Origin: JAFLCL01 sp964502175
GTDB lineage: Bacteria; Myxococcota_A; Polyangia; Polyangiales; Sandaracinaceae
NCBI GenBank assembly: GCA_964502175.1
Contig: CAZCVE010000050.1
Location: 1 to 64,000 of the forward strand
Direction of reading: 5' to 3'
DNA: 64,000 nucleotides
The notes below the pieces were generated by a model. It was given only the letters and a program-made list of their open reading frames with translations, was not told the DNA's origin and ran no database searches. The position numbers and the translations under genes were made by a program. This document shows positions 57,362 through 64,000 of the stretch, in pieces. Within the stretch, counting starts at the first letter, position 1. Each line of letters opens with the position of its first letter.

Positions 57362-57757
57362 ATGCGTCCGCATGCGATCTTGGTCGTGGTCGAGTCCGAA
57401 GGCCGTTCTCAGCTGGGCAAGCGCCTCAACGTGGCGTGCGATCAGCCCGTGGCGTTGGTGGTCGAGCGAGGTGAAGCGCGCCTCGAGCCCACGCGCGGCG
57501 CGACCGATCGGCGCATGGCCGGATGGATCGAGCCCGTGGGTCGCAAGCTGTTCGTGCACGCGGTCGATCCGCGCGTGCGCCGCAACGGAGCGGACCTGCC
57601 CGCCGTGGGGGCGCTGCTCGCCGATGGTGACGAGCTCGAGATCGGGCCGGTGCGCGTGCGCGTCCGCATGACCGACGACCTCGACGCCGCGTACGACGAG
57701 GTGGTCTACGGCCTCGGCGACAAGCGCCGCGCCGTGGTCGATCGTCACGCCAACTGA
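57362..57757 (+). CDS. Small FHA-like protein
   Basis: A 131-residue protein. The order of strands (AILVVVESEGRSQLGKRLNVACDQPVALVV, then KLFVHAVDPRVRRNGADLPAVGALLADGDELEIGPVRVRVRM) resembles an FHA domain, where N-G before the C-terminal strands and the DGDELEIG turn are typical. The GR and S/N of the phosphothreonine pocket are weak, so binding is uncertain. The ATG at 57362 opens the domain directly. It stands alone, and the palindromic repeat element follows its stop. Confidence 0.6.
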   Translation: MRPHAILVVVESEGRSQLGKRLNVACDQPVALVVERGEARLEPTRGATDRRMAGWIEPVGRKLFVHAVDPRVRRNGADLPAVGALLADGDELEIGPVRVRVRMTDDLDAAYDEVVYGLGDKRRAVVDRHAN

Positions 57758-57770
57758 TGAGTTGGCCGGG

Positions 57771-57877
57771 TCGAGAGGCCTCCGGCCCCTCGAGCTCCCC
57801 GTCGCTCGCTCGTCGAAGACTCCTCCTCGCTCCTGCTCCAGGGGTCTGCTTCGCAGCCCGCGCCGCAAGGCGCCCTG
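57771..57877 (+). repeat. Palindromic intergenic repeat between convergent genes
   Basis: The element holds a near-perfect hairpin TCGAGaGGCC-TCC-GGCCcCTCGA (57771-57793) and, further on, a second one (CTGC-TTC-GCAG). The second is preceded by CTGCTCCAGGGG and followed by GCGCCGCAAGGCGCCC. The second half has the same layout as the repeat at 51763-51898. Lying between the FHA-like and DHH-like genes, it could also end transcription from both sides. Confidence 0.55.
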
Positions 57878-57918
57878 TCGAGCGCACGATTCTCTCTCGG
57901 TCTCTGAGCTCGCCGCGC

Positions 57919-58797
57919 TCAGCCCGTGAAGCCGAGCTTGCGCAGCGCGTGCTCGAGGCGCGCCGCGGGGAGGCTGACGCGCGTGGGCATGCCGCCGTCG
58001 ACGCCGAAGAGCTCGAGCAGGTTCACGCCGCTGTCGAAGCGCGCGGCCGCGGTGACGGTCACGTCGTCGTGCACGACCGAGACGCGCGCGCGCTCCTGAC
58101 CGAGGAGCAGGAGCACGGTCTTGTCGTAGGGGCGTGAGCCGCGTGCGTCGCACACGGCCACGTCGTTCTCGATCACGAAGTGCCGCGCGAGCTCGCGCGA
58201 CTGGTCCTCGATGACGCGCACCTCTTCGGCGGCCTCGTGGATCGTGCGGAAGAGCGCGCTGTCGGTCGCGCCCGTCGCGAGGAAGCGGACGATGAGGCCC
58301 TTCAAGCCGTCGTCGCGCGGACGCGCACGGAGCGCGCGATCCATCGCCTGTCCGCGGTCGCTCGGGGTGCCGAGGCGCGTGTCCACGGCGTGCGCGTCGC
58401 GGTCGGCGCCCTCGTACGCCTCGACGCCGTCGCGGATCCACTTGGCCGCCGAGCAGAGGCCGTCGAAGTCGCCGTGGCAGAGGATCGTCTCGACGGTGCC
58501 CGCGCGCTGGACGAGCTCGGGGGTGATCATCTCGGGACACGCGCCGTGCTGCGCCTTGGTCGCGAGCACGAAGCGCGGATCGGACGCGTACTGCGCGTGG
58601 AGCACGTGGTCGTGGTGATCGACCCACATCGCGAGGCGCGAGCCCAGGCCGTCGATCAGCTTCTTCGTGACCTTGTCGAAGCTCGTGCCCGTGCCCTCGG
58701 CGGCGAAGGCGATGTCGAGGACGGCGACGCGACCACGCAGCTCGCCGGCCCGCGGCAGCTTGCGGGGGGTGCCGAACGAGAGCTCGGGGAAGCGCAT
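57919..58797 (-). CDS. DHH-like phosphoesterase with permuted motif order
   Basis: A 292-residue protein. It holds two features of the DHH family: WVDHHDH (Asp60-His61-His62) and ILCHGDFDGLCSAAKW (His108 to Gly113, the HxDxDG...S motif). In RecJ/NrnA/Ppx enzymes the DxDG motif comes first and the DHH later; here the order is reversed. VAVLDIAFAA at 24-33 may be the remaining Asp motif. The C-terminal part (about 200-292) is beta-rich (KTVLLLLGQERARVSVVHDDV, VSLPAARLEHALRKLGF), reminiscent of DHHA1. A nucleic-acid or nucleotide phosphodiesterase activity is inferred, not shown. Confidence 0.6.
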   Translation of the reverse strand: MRFPELSFGTPRKLPRAGELRGRVAVLDIAFAAEGTGTSFDKVTKKLIDGLGSRLAMWVDHHDHVLHAQYASDPRFVLATKAQHGACPEMITPELVQRAGTVETILCHGDFDGLCSAAKWIRDGVEAYEGADRDAHAVDTRLGTPSDRGQAMDRALRARPRDDGLKGLIVRFLATGATDSALFRTIHEAAEEVRVIEDQSRELARHFVIENDVAVCDARGSRPYDKTVLLLLGQERARVSVVHDDVTVTAAARFDSGVNLLELFGVDGGMPTRVSLPAARLEHALRKLGFTG

Positions 58798-58877
58798 CGA
58801 CCCACTCTCTCGGACGCGCCGTCATCCCGCAAGGTGCGCTCTCGCCCGCGCGCGGAAACCGGTACCATCCGCGGCCA

Positions 58878-60605
58878 ATGAAGAACGTCGACGTGTTGAT
58901 CGTGGGCGCCGGACCGACTGGCCTGACGCTGGCGTGTGATCTGCGGCGCCGAGGCCTCGAGGCGCTGGTCATCGACGACAACGCCGCGCCGAGCGACCGC
59001 TCGCGCGCGCTCGGCGTTCACGCGCGCACCCTCGAGCTGCTCGAGCCGCTCGGTCTCTCGGACCGGCTCGTCGAGCGCGGCAAGGCCGTGACCGGCGTGA
59101 CGATCTGGGGAGGCGGAGAGCCCGTGGTCCGCGCGGACTTCGACGAGCTCGACTCGCGCTTCAAGCACGTGCTCGTCATCTCGCAGGTCGAGGTCGAGAC
59201 GCTGCTCACCGAGAAGCTCACGGCGCTCGGCGGCACGATCGATCGCGGCGCGAAGCTCGTGGCGTTTCGTCAGGACGGCACCGGCGTCACGGCCACGATC
59301 GAGCGGCTCACGGGAGCGCCGGTGGAGGAGGGCGCCCCGCCGGCGACGTCACGCGAAGAGCTGCGCGCCGCCTGGCTCGTGGGGGCCGACGGCGCGCACA
59401 GCATCGTGCGCAAGTGCCTCGAGCTGCCGTTCGAGGGCGAGACCTACGAAGAGGAGTACGTGCTCGGCGACGTGAAGATCGCGTGGGACATGCGAGACGA
59501 TCGCATCCACTCGTTCCTCGGCGAGAACGGCCTCGTCGCGTGCTTCCCGATGACCGACGGCCGTCACCGCGTGATCGCGTCGCTGCCTGCAGAGGCGCGC
59601 GAGAACAAGTCGGAGCCGACGCTCGACGACCTCCAGACGCTCTTCGCGCTCAACACCACGGCCAACGGTCGACTGACGGATCCCACGTGGATCACGCGCT
59701 TCCGCACGCACTGCCGGCAGGTCACGCGCTACCGCGACGACCGCGTCTTCCTCGCGGGCGATGCCGCGCACATCCACAGCCCGCTCGGCGGGCAGGGCAT
59801 GAACACCGGCATCCAGGACGCGCTGAACCTCGGCTGGAAGCTCGCGCTCGTGCACCTCGGACAGGCGCGCGGCCTCCTGCTCGACACGTACGGCGAGGAG
59901 CGCCACGGCGTCGGGCGCTCGGTGCTGCGCAACACGGACGCGGCCACGCGCATCGCGAACGTGAAGAGCCCCGCGGTGAAGTCGATGCGCAATGAGATGG
60001 GGCGCTTCCTCGGCTCGCTCGAGCTCTTCCAGCAGCGCGTGGCCAAAGAGGTCGCGGAGCTCAGCGTGGCGTACGAACGCAGCTCGATCGTGAAGGAAGA
60101 CAAGACGTCGCTCCTCAACGCGCGCCTCGGCTCCGCCGCGGGCGGAGACACGCCGACCATCGGCTCGGTGCGCGAGTTCGCGGCGGCGCCCGCGGCAGGA
60201 CAGCGCGCGCCCGACGGCCGCACGACGATCGCGGGGCAGGGCGGCACGCGACGCATCTACGAGCTGCTCGATGGCAAGAAGCTCGCGGTCCTCCTCTTCG
60301 ACGGTCGCTCGAGCACGACCGAGGGCTACGAGCGCTTCAAGGGGATCCTCATCGAGGTGCGCAACCGCTTCGGCCACGCGGTGGACCCGTGGGTGATCAC
60401 GCCGCAGCGCGCGCGTCCGGAGGGCCTGCTCACCGACGTGCCGGTGCTGCTCGATCCGGACGGCGAGCTCGAGAAGAAGTACGCGGCGAGCACCGAGTGC
60501 ATCTACGTGATCCGGCCCGACTTCTACATCGGCTACCGAAGCCAGCCGGCAGACGTCGAGAGCCTGCTCGCGTATCTCGGTACGACGTTGCGCAAGGGCG
60601 CCTGA
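58878..60605 (+). CDS. FAD-dependent aromatic-ring hydroxylase-type monooxygenase
   Basis: A 575-residue flavoprotein of the PheA/TfdB/MhpA type. The FAD site GAGPTGLTLA is at residues 10-19. The DG motif is WLVGADGAHSIVRK and the GD motif FLAGDAAHIHSPLGGQGMNTGIQDALNLGWKLA. The C-terminal 170 residues are a thioredoxin-like domain (KKLAVLLFDGRSS, VPVLLDPDGELEKKYAASTECIYVIRPD), as in phenol hydroxylase. It hydroxylates an aromatic or polyketide-type substrate using NAD(P)H and oxygen; the substrate is unknown, and no degradation or biosynthesis cluster surrounds it. Confidence 0.92.
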   Translation: MKNVDVLIVGAGPTGLTLACDLRRRGLEALVIDDNAAPSDRSRALGVHARTLELLEPLGLSDRLVERGKAVTGVTIWGGGEPVVRADFDELDSRFKHVLVISQVEVETLLTEKLTALGGTIDRGAKLVAFRQDGTGVTATIERLTGAPVEEGAPPATSREELRAAWLVGADGAHSIVRKCLELPFEGETYEEEYVLGDVKIAWDMRDDRIHSFLGENGLVACFPMTDGRHRVIASLPAEARENKSEPTLDDLQTLFALNTTANGRLTDPTWITRFRTHCRQVTRYRDDRVFLAGDAAHIHSPLGGQGMNTGIQDALNLGWKLALVHLGQARGLLLDTYGEERHGVGRSVLRNTDAATRIANVKSPAVKSMRNEMGRFLGSLELFQQRVAKEVAELSVAYERSSIVKEDKTSLLNARLGSAAGGDTPTIGSVREFAAAPAAGQRAPDGRTTIAGQGGTRRIYELLDGKKLAVLLFDGRSSTTEGYERFKGILIEVRNRFGHAVDPWVITPQRARPEGLLTDVPVLLDPDGELEKKYAASTECIYVIRPDFYIGYRSQPADVESLLAYLGTTLRKGA

Positions 60606-60626
60606 GCGAGGAGATCTCGCGACGAG

Positions 60627-61430
60627 ATGGGTCTCTTCGACGTCCACGCGCACCTCACGCACCCCAAGCTCGCCGATCGGGTCGACGAGATCCTCGCGCG
60701 CGCCGCGAGCGCGGGCGTGACGAGCATCCTCTCGAACGGGCTCAACCCGGGCGACAACGAGGCGGTGCGCGCGCTCGCGCAGCGCGCGCCGATCGTGAAG
60801 CCGTGCTTCGGCCTCTATCCGGTCGACGCGGTGATGCTCGAGATGGAGCGCCTGGGCGTGGACTACCCGCGCGACGCGCCCGCGGTGTCGGGCGACGAGG
60901 GCGTCGCGTGGGTGCGCGACAACGTCGAGGGCGCGTTCGCGGTCGGTGAGATCGGCCTCGACGGATACTGGGTGCCCGAGCCGCTCTGGGCCGAGCAAGA
61001 GCGCGTGTTCCGCGCGCTCGTCGCGATCGCGATGGAGGCCGGCAAGCCGATCATCGTGCACACGCGCAAGCGCGAGCGGCGCGTGCTCGAGGTGCTCGAC
61101 GAGATGGGCGCCACGCGCGTCGACTGGCACTGCTTCGGCGGCAAGGTGAACCTCGCGCGACAGATCGCGGAGCGCGGCCACTACCTCTCGATCCCCGCGA
61201 ACGCGCGGAGACACGAGGCCTTCACGCGCATGCTCCAGACGCTGCCGCGCGAGCGCATCCTCTTCGAGACGGACTGCCCCTACCTCGGTCCAGTGCCGGG
61301 CGAGGACAACGAGCCCGCGAACGTGAACACCACCCTCGAGTACACGGCCGAGCTCTGGGGCGAGACCCGAGACGCGGTGCTCGCGCGGACGAGCGAGAAC
61401 TTCGCGAACCTCTTCGGCGTCGCGCCATGA
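60627..61430 (+). CDS. TatD-family metal-dependent hydrolase
   Basis: A 267-residue TIM-barrel hydrolase. The metal ligands are visible as DVHAHLTHP (HxH), VGEIGLDGYW (Glu), IVHTRKR (His), DWHCFGGKV (His) and FETDCPYLGPVPGEDNEPANV (Asp). TatD proteins are DNases acting in repair and RNA/DNA turnover. ATG with GAGGAG upstream. Its stop overlaps the start of the HEAT-repeat gene (ATGA, 61427-61430), so the two are translated together. Confidence 0.92.
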   Translation: MGLFDVHAHLTHPKLADRVDEILARAASAGVTSILSNGLNPGDNEAVRALAQRAPIVKPCFGLYPVDAVMLEMERLGVDYPRDAPAVSGDEGVAWVRDNVEGAFAVGEIGLDGYWVPEPLWAEQERVFRALVAIAMEAGKPIIVHTRKRERRVLEVLDEMGATRVDWHCFGGKVNLARQIAERGHYLSIPANARRHEAFTRMLQTLPRERILFETDCPYLGPVPGEDNEPANVNTTLEYTAELWGETRDAVLARTSENFANLFGVAP

Positions 61431-63478
61431 GAGGCGGGCGGGGCGCGCGCGGGTCGTGGGTCGCGTCCGCCGCAGTGCTGTCGCTGGCGATGTTGGCGCT
61501 GGCGGTGTTGGCGCGGGCGGTGTTGGCGCTGGCGGTGTTGGCGATCGTGACGGACTCGGCGGCCCCGTCTGCGCGCGCAGACCTCCACGGTGCGCGCGAC
61601 GTCGAGCGCGCGTTCGATGCGCTCCTCGACGAAGACGACGACGCGCGCCGGGCGCGCGCGGCGACGTGGCTCGCGACCCACGGGCCCGACGAGCTCACGA
61701 TGGAGATGCTCCTCGATGCGCTCCACGAGGAAGAGGTGGCGAGCGTCGCGTCGGCGATCGTGCAAGCGATCGCGCGGCGCGCGCGACCGAGCGACGCCGC
61801 GGAGCTGCTCGAGCTCGACCACCACTCGCGGCCGTCGATCCGCGCGATGCTCGCCCTCACGCTCGCGCAGCTCGGCGCCGAGGAGTCCGACGCGTGGCTC
61901 GTCGAGCGCCTCTCGAGCCCGACGGGCACGGAGCTGCGCGCGCCGCTCCAGCAGGTGGCCGAGATCGCACGCCAGCGCCGTGACGCGCTCTTGCCCCGCG
62001 TGCTCGACGCGATCGCCGAGCGGCAGCCGCCTCACCTCATCACCTGGCTCGCGTCGCTGGACGACGAGCGCGCGCGAGGGACGCTGCTCACGGTCGCGCT
62101 CGCGTCGCCGGGTTCGCGTGTCGTCGCGCTCGAGGGGCTCGCGCGGCTCGGCCCCGATCCGGAGACCGCCCGACGGCTCCTCGAGCTCGTCACGCCCCCG
62201 GCCGTCTCCGTGAACCTCCTCGCGCCCGCGCCCTCGGCGACGCCGCGTCCCGTGGCCACGCCCTCACCCGAGCTCGTGCGCGCGGTGCTCGCCGCCGACC
62301 CGAGCGCGGACGTCGCGCCGTTCCTCGAGGCCACGAACCCCACGCTCCGCGTCGCGACGCTCGAGGCCCTCGTCGAGCGGGCACCCGAGCGCGCGCTCGC
62401 CCTCCTCGGCATGGATCCGTCGGCGATCGCCGAGGCCGATCGCAGCGTGTTGCTCGCCGCGCTCGCGCACCCGAGCGCCGCGCTCGTGCCGTGGTTCGAG
62501 CGCATGCTGCGCGACGAGGTGCTCGCGCGCGCTCACGCATCCCGCGCCCTCGAGGCGCTCGTTCTACTCCCCGTGTGCGCGCTGACTCTCGACGACTCCG
62601 CGATCGTCGACGACGACGAGGCACGGCTCGCGCACGCGCGCCTCGCGAGGAGCTGTCCGACGCGCGCGCTCGATCCTGCGGCGCTCGAGGGGCTCTCCCC
62701 CGAGGCGACGCTCCACGTGCGCGCGATCGCGGGCCACGACGTGCGTGACGCGATCGCCGCGCTGTGGCCGCTCGCGGACGCGCCCGCCGATCGGCTCACG
62801 CTCGCCCATGCGTGGCTCGCGAGCGTCGAGCCCGACCCGCGCGTGATCGAGCTCGCAGCGGGCGAGGACGACGCCGACGTGTTCGCCGTGCTGGTGCTCG
62901 CGATGAGCGCGCACGGCTTGTCGAGCGCGCCCTCGCGCTGGGCCCACCGCATCGAGCCGAGCGCGCAGCGCCTCGCGGCGATCGAGGCCATGCGCAGCGC
63001 GCCGAGCGGTCTGTCGCCGCAGCTGTCGCGCTCGATCGATCGCGCGAGCGTCGATCGCGATCCGGCGGTGGCCGCGCTCGCGCTGCACGTCGCGGAGGGG
63101 CACCGACCGAGCGCCGCGACCGCGAGGCTCTGTCAGGCGCTCGAGTCCGAGTCGCGCACTCTCGCGCGCGCCGCGCGACATCTCCTCCTCGCGCGGAGCG
63201 AGCGGCCTCCGTGCGTGGCGTCGCGCGCCCGGATCGACGCGGAGCTCCGCGCCGCGCTGCTCGAGGTCGCCCCCGTGACCCCAGCGCCGCCGCTCGTCGT
63301 GCACGTGGTCTCGAACGTGGGGGCCGTGCTCCAGCGGGTGTCGATCGAGACGAGCGACGGCCGCACGTCACGGATCCGCCCGCCCGCCGACGGCTTGGTG
63401 CTCATCCCCGGGCTCGACGGCGCCGACGTGCACCTCCGCCTCGACGCCGAGCCGGAGGCGAGCGGCGGCGATCGTTGA
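61427..63478 (+). CDS. HEAT-repeat exported protein
   Basis: A 683-residue protein. A long hydrophobic N-terminus (LSLAMLALAVLARAVLALAVLAIV), coded by a tandem of near-identical 15-21 base units, may be a signal anchor. The body is made of helical repeats of HEAT type (ATWLATHGPDELTMEMLLDALHEEEVASVASAIVQAIARRA, LVRAVLAADPSADVAPFLEATNPTLRVATLEALVERAP). The last 80 residues are beta-rich (PPLVVHVVSNVGAVLQRVSIE). A scaffolding role is likely, but the partner is unknown. It is coupled to the TatD gene. Confidence 0.82.
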   Translation: MRGGRGARGSWVASAAVLSLAMLALAVLARAVLALAVLAIVTDSAAPSARADLHGARDVERAFDALLDEDDDARRARAATWLATHGPDELTMEMLLDALHEEEVASVASAIVQAIARRARPSDAAELLELDHHSRPSIRAMLALTLAQLGAEESDAWLVERLSSPTGTELRAPLQQVAEIARQRRDALLPRVLDAIAERQPPHLITWLASLDDERARGTLLTVALASPGSRVVALEGLARLGPDPETARRLLELVTPPAVSVNLLAPAPSATPRPVATPSPELVRAVLAADPSADVAPFLEATNPTLRVATLEALVERAPERALALLGMDPSAIAEADRSVLLAALAHPSAALVPWFERMLRDEVLARAHASRALEALVLLPVCALTLDDSAIVDDDEARLAHARLARSCPTRALDPAALEGLSPEATLHVRAIAGHDVRDAIAALWPLADAPADRLTLAHAWLASVEPDPRVIELAAGEDDADVFAVLVLAMSAHGLSSAPSRWAHRIEPSAQRLAAIEAMRSAPSGLSPQLSRSIDRASVDRDPAVAALALHVAEGHRPSAATARLCQALESESRTLARAARHLLLARSERPPCVASRARIDAELRAALLEVAPVTPAPPLVVHVVSNVGAVLQRVSIETSDGRTSRIRPPADGLVLIPGLDGADVHLRLDAEPEASGGDR

Positions 63479-63512
63479 CCTCGGTCCGGGCGATCCGGCA
63501 GTCTCCGCCGAG

Positions 63513-63773
63513 ATGTCCGAGGACCCTCGCCCCGAGCCCGTCGCGCCTGCTGCGCCGACCGAGCCGTTCGAGAAAGTCATGGATCGACTCGCGCAAGTCG
63601 TCGGCGAGCTCGAGAAGGGCGAGTTGCCCCTCGAGCGCGCGCTCGTGCTCTTCGAAGAGGGTGTTCGCTTGTCGCGCGAAGGGGCCGAGCGTCTCGATCG
63701 CGCCGAGGCACGCGTCGAAGAGCTCCTCGGACGCACCCTCCGCCCCGTCGAGCGCGCGCCCACGCGTGACTGA
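63513..63773 (+). CDS. xseB: Exodeoxyribonuclease VII small subunit
   Basis: An 86-residue helical protein, binding partner of XseA in single-strand DNA degradation. The family core is complete: FEKVMDRLAQVVGELEKGELPLERALVLFEEGVRLSREGAERLDRAEARVEEL. An N-terminal Pro-rich extension of about 18 residues is added. The ATG has no strong ribosome site (an A/G-rich GCCGAG). XseA is not in the window. Confidence 0.93.
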   Translation: MSEDPRPEPVAPAAPTEPFEKVMDRLAQVVGELEKGELPLERALVLFEEGVRLSREGAERLDRAEARVEELLGRTLRPVERAPTRD

Positions 63774-63823
63774 CACAGACTCGCCAAGACCCCGCTCTGC
63801 CGCTCGCTGATCAGAAGGACGCC

Positions 63824-64000
63824 ATGACCCAGAACCTCACGATCCCCACGCCCTTCAACGACGTCTCGGAGCTCACCGACAACTTCGCGACGCGCGTCGA
63901 CGAGACGCAGATCATGCTGCCGTACAACGAGCCCGTGGAAGAGGGCACGTGGATCCAGTTCAACGTGCTGCTCGCGGACGGAAGCCCCGCGCTCGAGGGA
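63824..64000 (+). CDS. PilZ-like protein (N-terminal part)
   Basis: The first 59 residues of a gene leaving the window. MTQNLTIPTPFNDVSELTDN is followed by LPYNEPVEEGTWIQFNVLLADGSPALEG, which resembles the core strands of the TIGR02266-type PilZ domain known from myxobacteria (G-x-x-V-x-F-x-V-x-L-x-D-G). The Arg motif that binds c-di-GMP is not visible. An AGAAGGA stretch precedes the ATG. The call is moderate, since only a fragment is seen. Confidence 0.55.
   Translation, partial: MTQNLTIPTPFNDVSELTDNFATRVDETQIMLPYNEPVEEGTWIQFNVLLADGSPALEG

Overview
The window is high-GC bacterial DNA with strongly G/C-ending codons. It carries several Hanks-type Ser/Thr kinases with low-complexity periplasmic tails, many small lipoproteins rich in Asp/Thr/Pro, MopE-type and DUF4215-type cysteine-rich repeat proteins, PEGA domains, CAP-domain lipoproteins and an FHA/sigma-54 activator. 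That mix is typical of Myxococcota, and I infer a Polyangiales/Sandaracinus-like organism. No rRNA, tRNA or CRISPR array was seen. A 100-base N gap (53248-53347) shows that this is a scaffolded assembly.

Layout. 1-4458: end of a kdp potassium-uptake operon (kdpB tail, kdpC) overlapping its kdpD/kdpE two-component regulators. 4462-11997: Ser/Thr kinase, ribulose-phosphate epimerase coupled to an FHA/sigma-54 activator, two tandem acyl-CoA dehydrogenases and a pentameric ligand-gated-channel-like protein. 12002-16257: minus-strand unit of a TonB-dependent receptor and two exported proteins. 16329-25861: VanZ-like protein, HAD protein, pyrD, HNH endonuclease, a small transcript unit, an FGE-like lipoprotein with a MopE-like propeller protein, and a PstS-like protein coupled to a sensor histidine kinase. 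25904-28369: a lone AAA ATPase and cystathionine beta-synthase.

28417-31699 is the most unusual part. Three short paralogous lipoproteins have near-identical signal peptides and the same last four residues, Cys-Gly-Arg-Gly. They are followed, with overlap, by a 738-residue protein that fuses a DUF692/MNIO (multinuclear non-heme iron oxidase) domain to a zinc medium-chain dehydrogenase. MNIO enzymes are known to modify Cys or other residues of ribosomal peptides, so this looks like a compact RiPP-type system acting on lipoprotein C-termini. The function is inferred.

31776-42809: quinone-reductase-like enzyme, DNA alkylation repair pair (ogt and Ada/AlkA, divergent, with a long inverted repeat between them), metallo-beta-lactamase-fold hydrolase, a second Ser/Thr kinase with a CAP lipoprotein, VOC protein and LysR regulator, thymidylate kinase with an altered P-loop, and a PEGA protein. 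42823-52948: PDZ lipoprotein, third kinase, YkgJ-like protein, outer-membrane-type protein, secreted protein, phosphatidylserine synthase, and a DUF418-like membrane protein coupled to a lipoprotein. 52949-54527 is a non-coding tandem repeat array of about 514-bp units containing the assembly gap. 54528-64000: YkgJ protein, a 44-residue protein, tsaD, DUF4215 lipoprotein, FHA-like protein, DHH-like phosphoesterase with unusual motif order, FAD monooxygenase, TatD nuclease, HEAT-repeat protein, xseB and the start of a PilZ-like gene. A family of short palindromic intergenic repeats recurs at 17593, 28394, 51763 and 57771. One copy has been absorbed into a reading frame.
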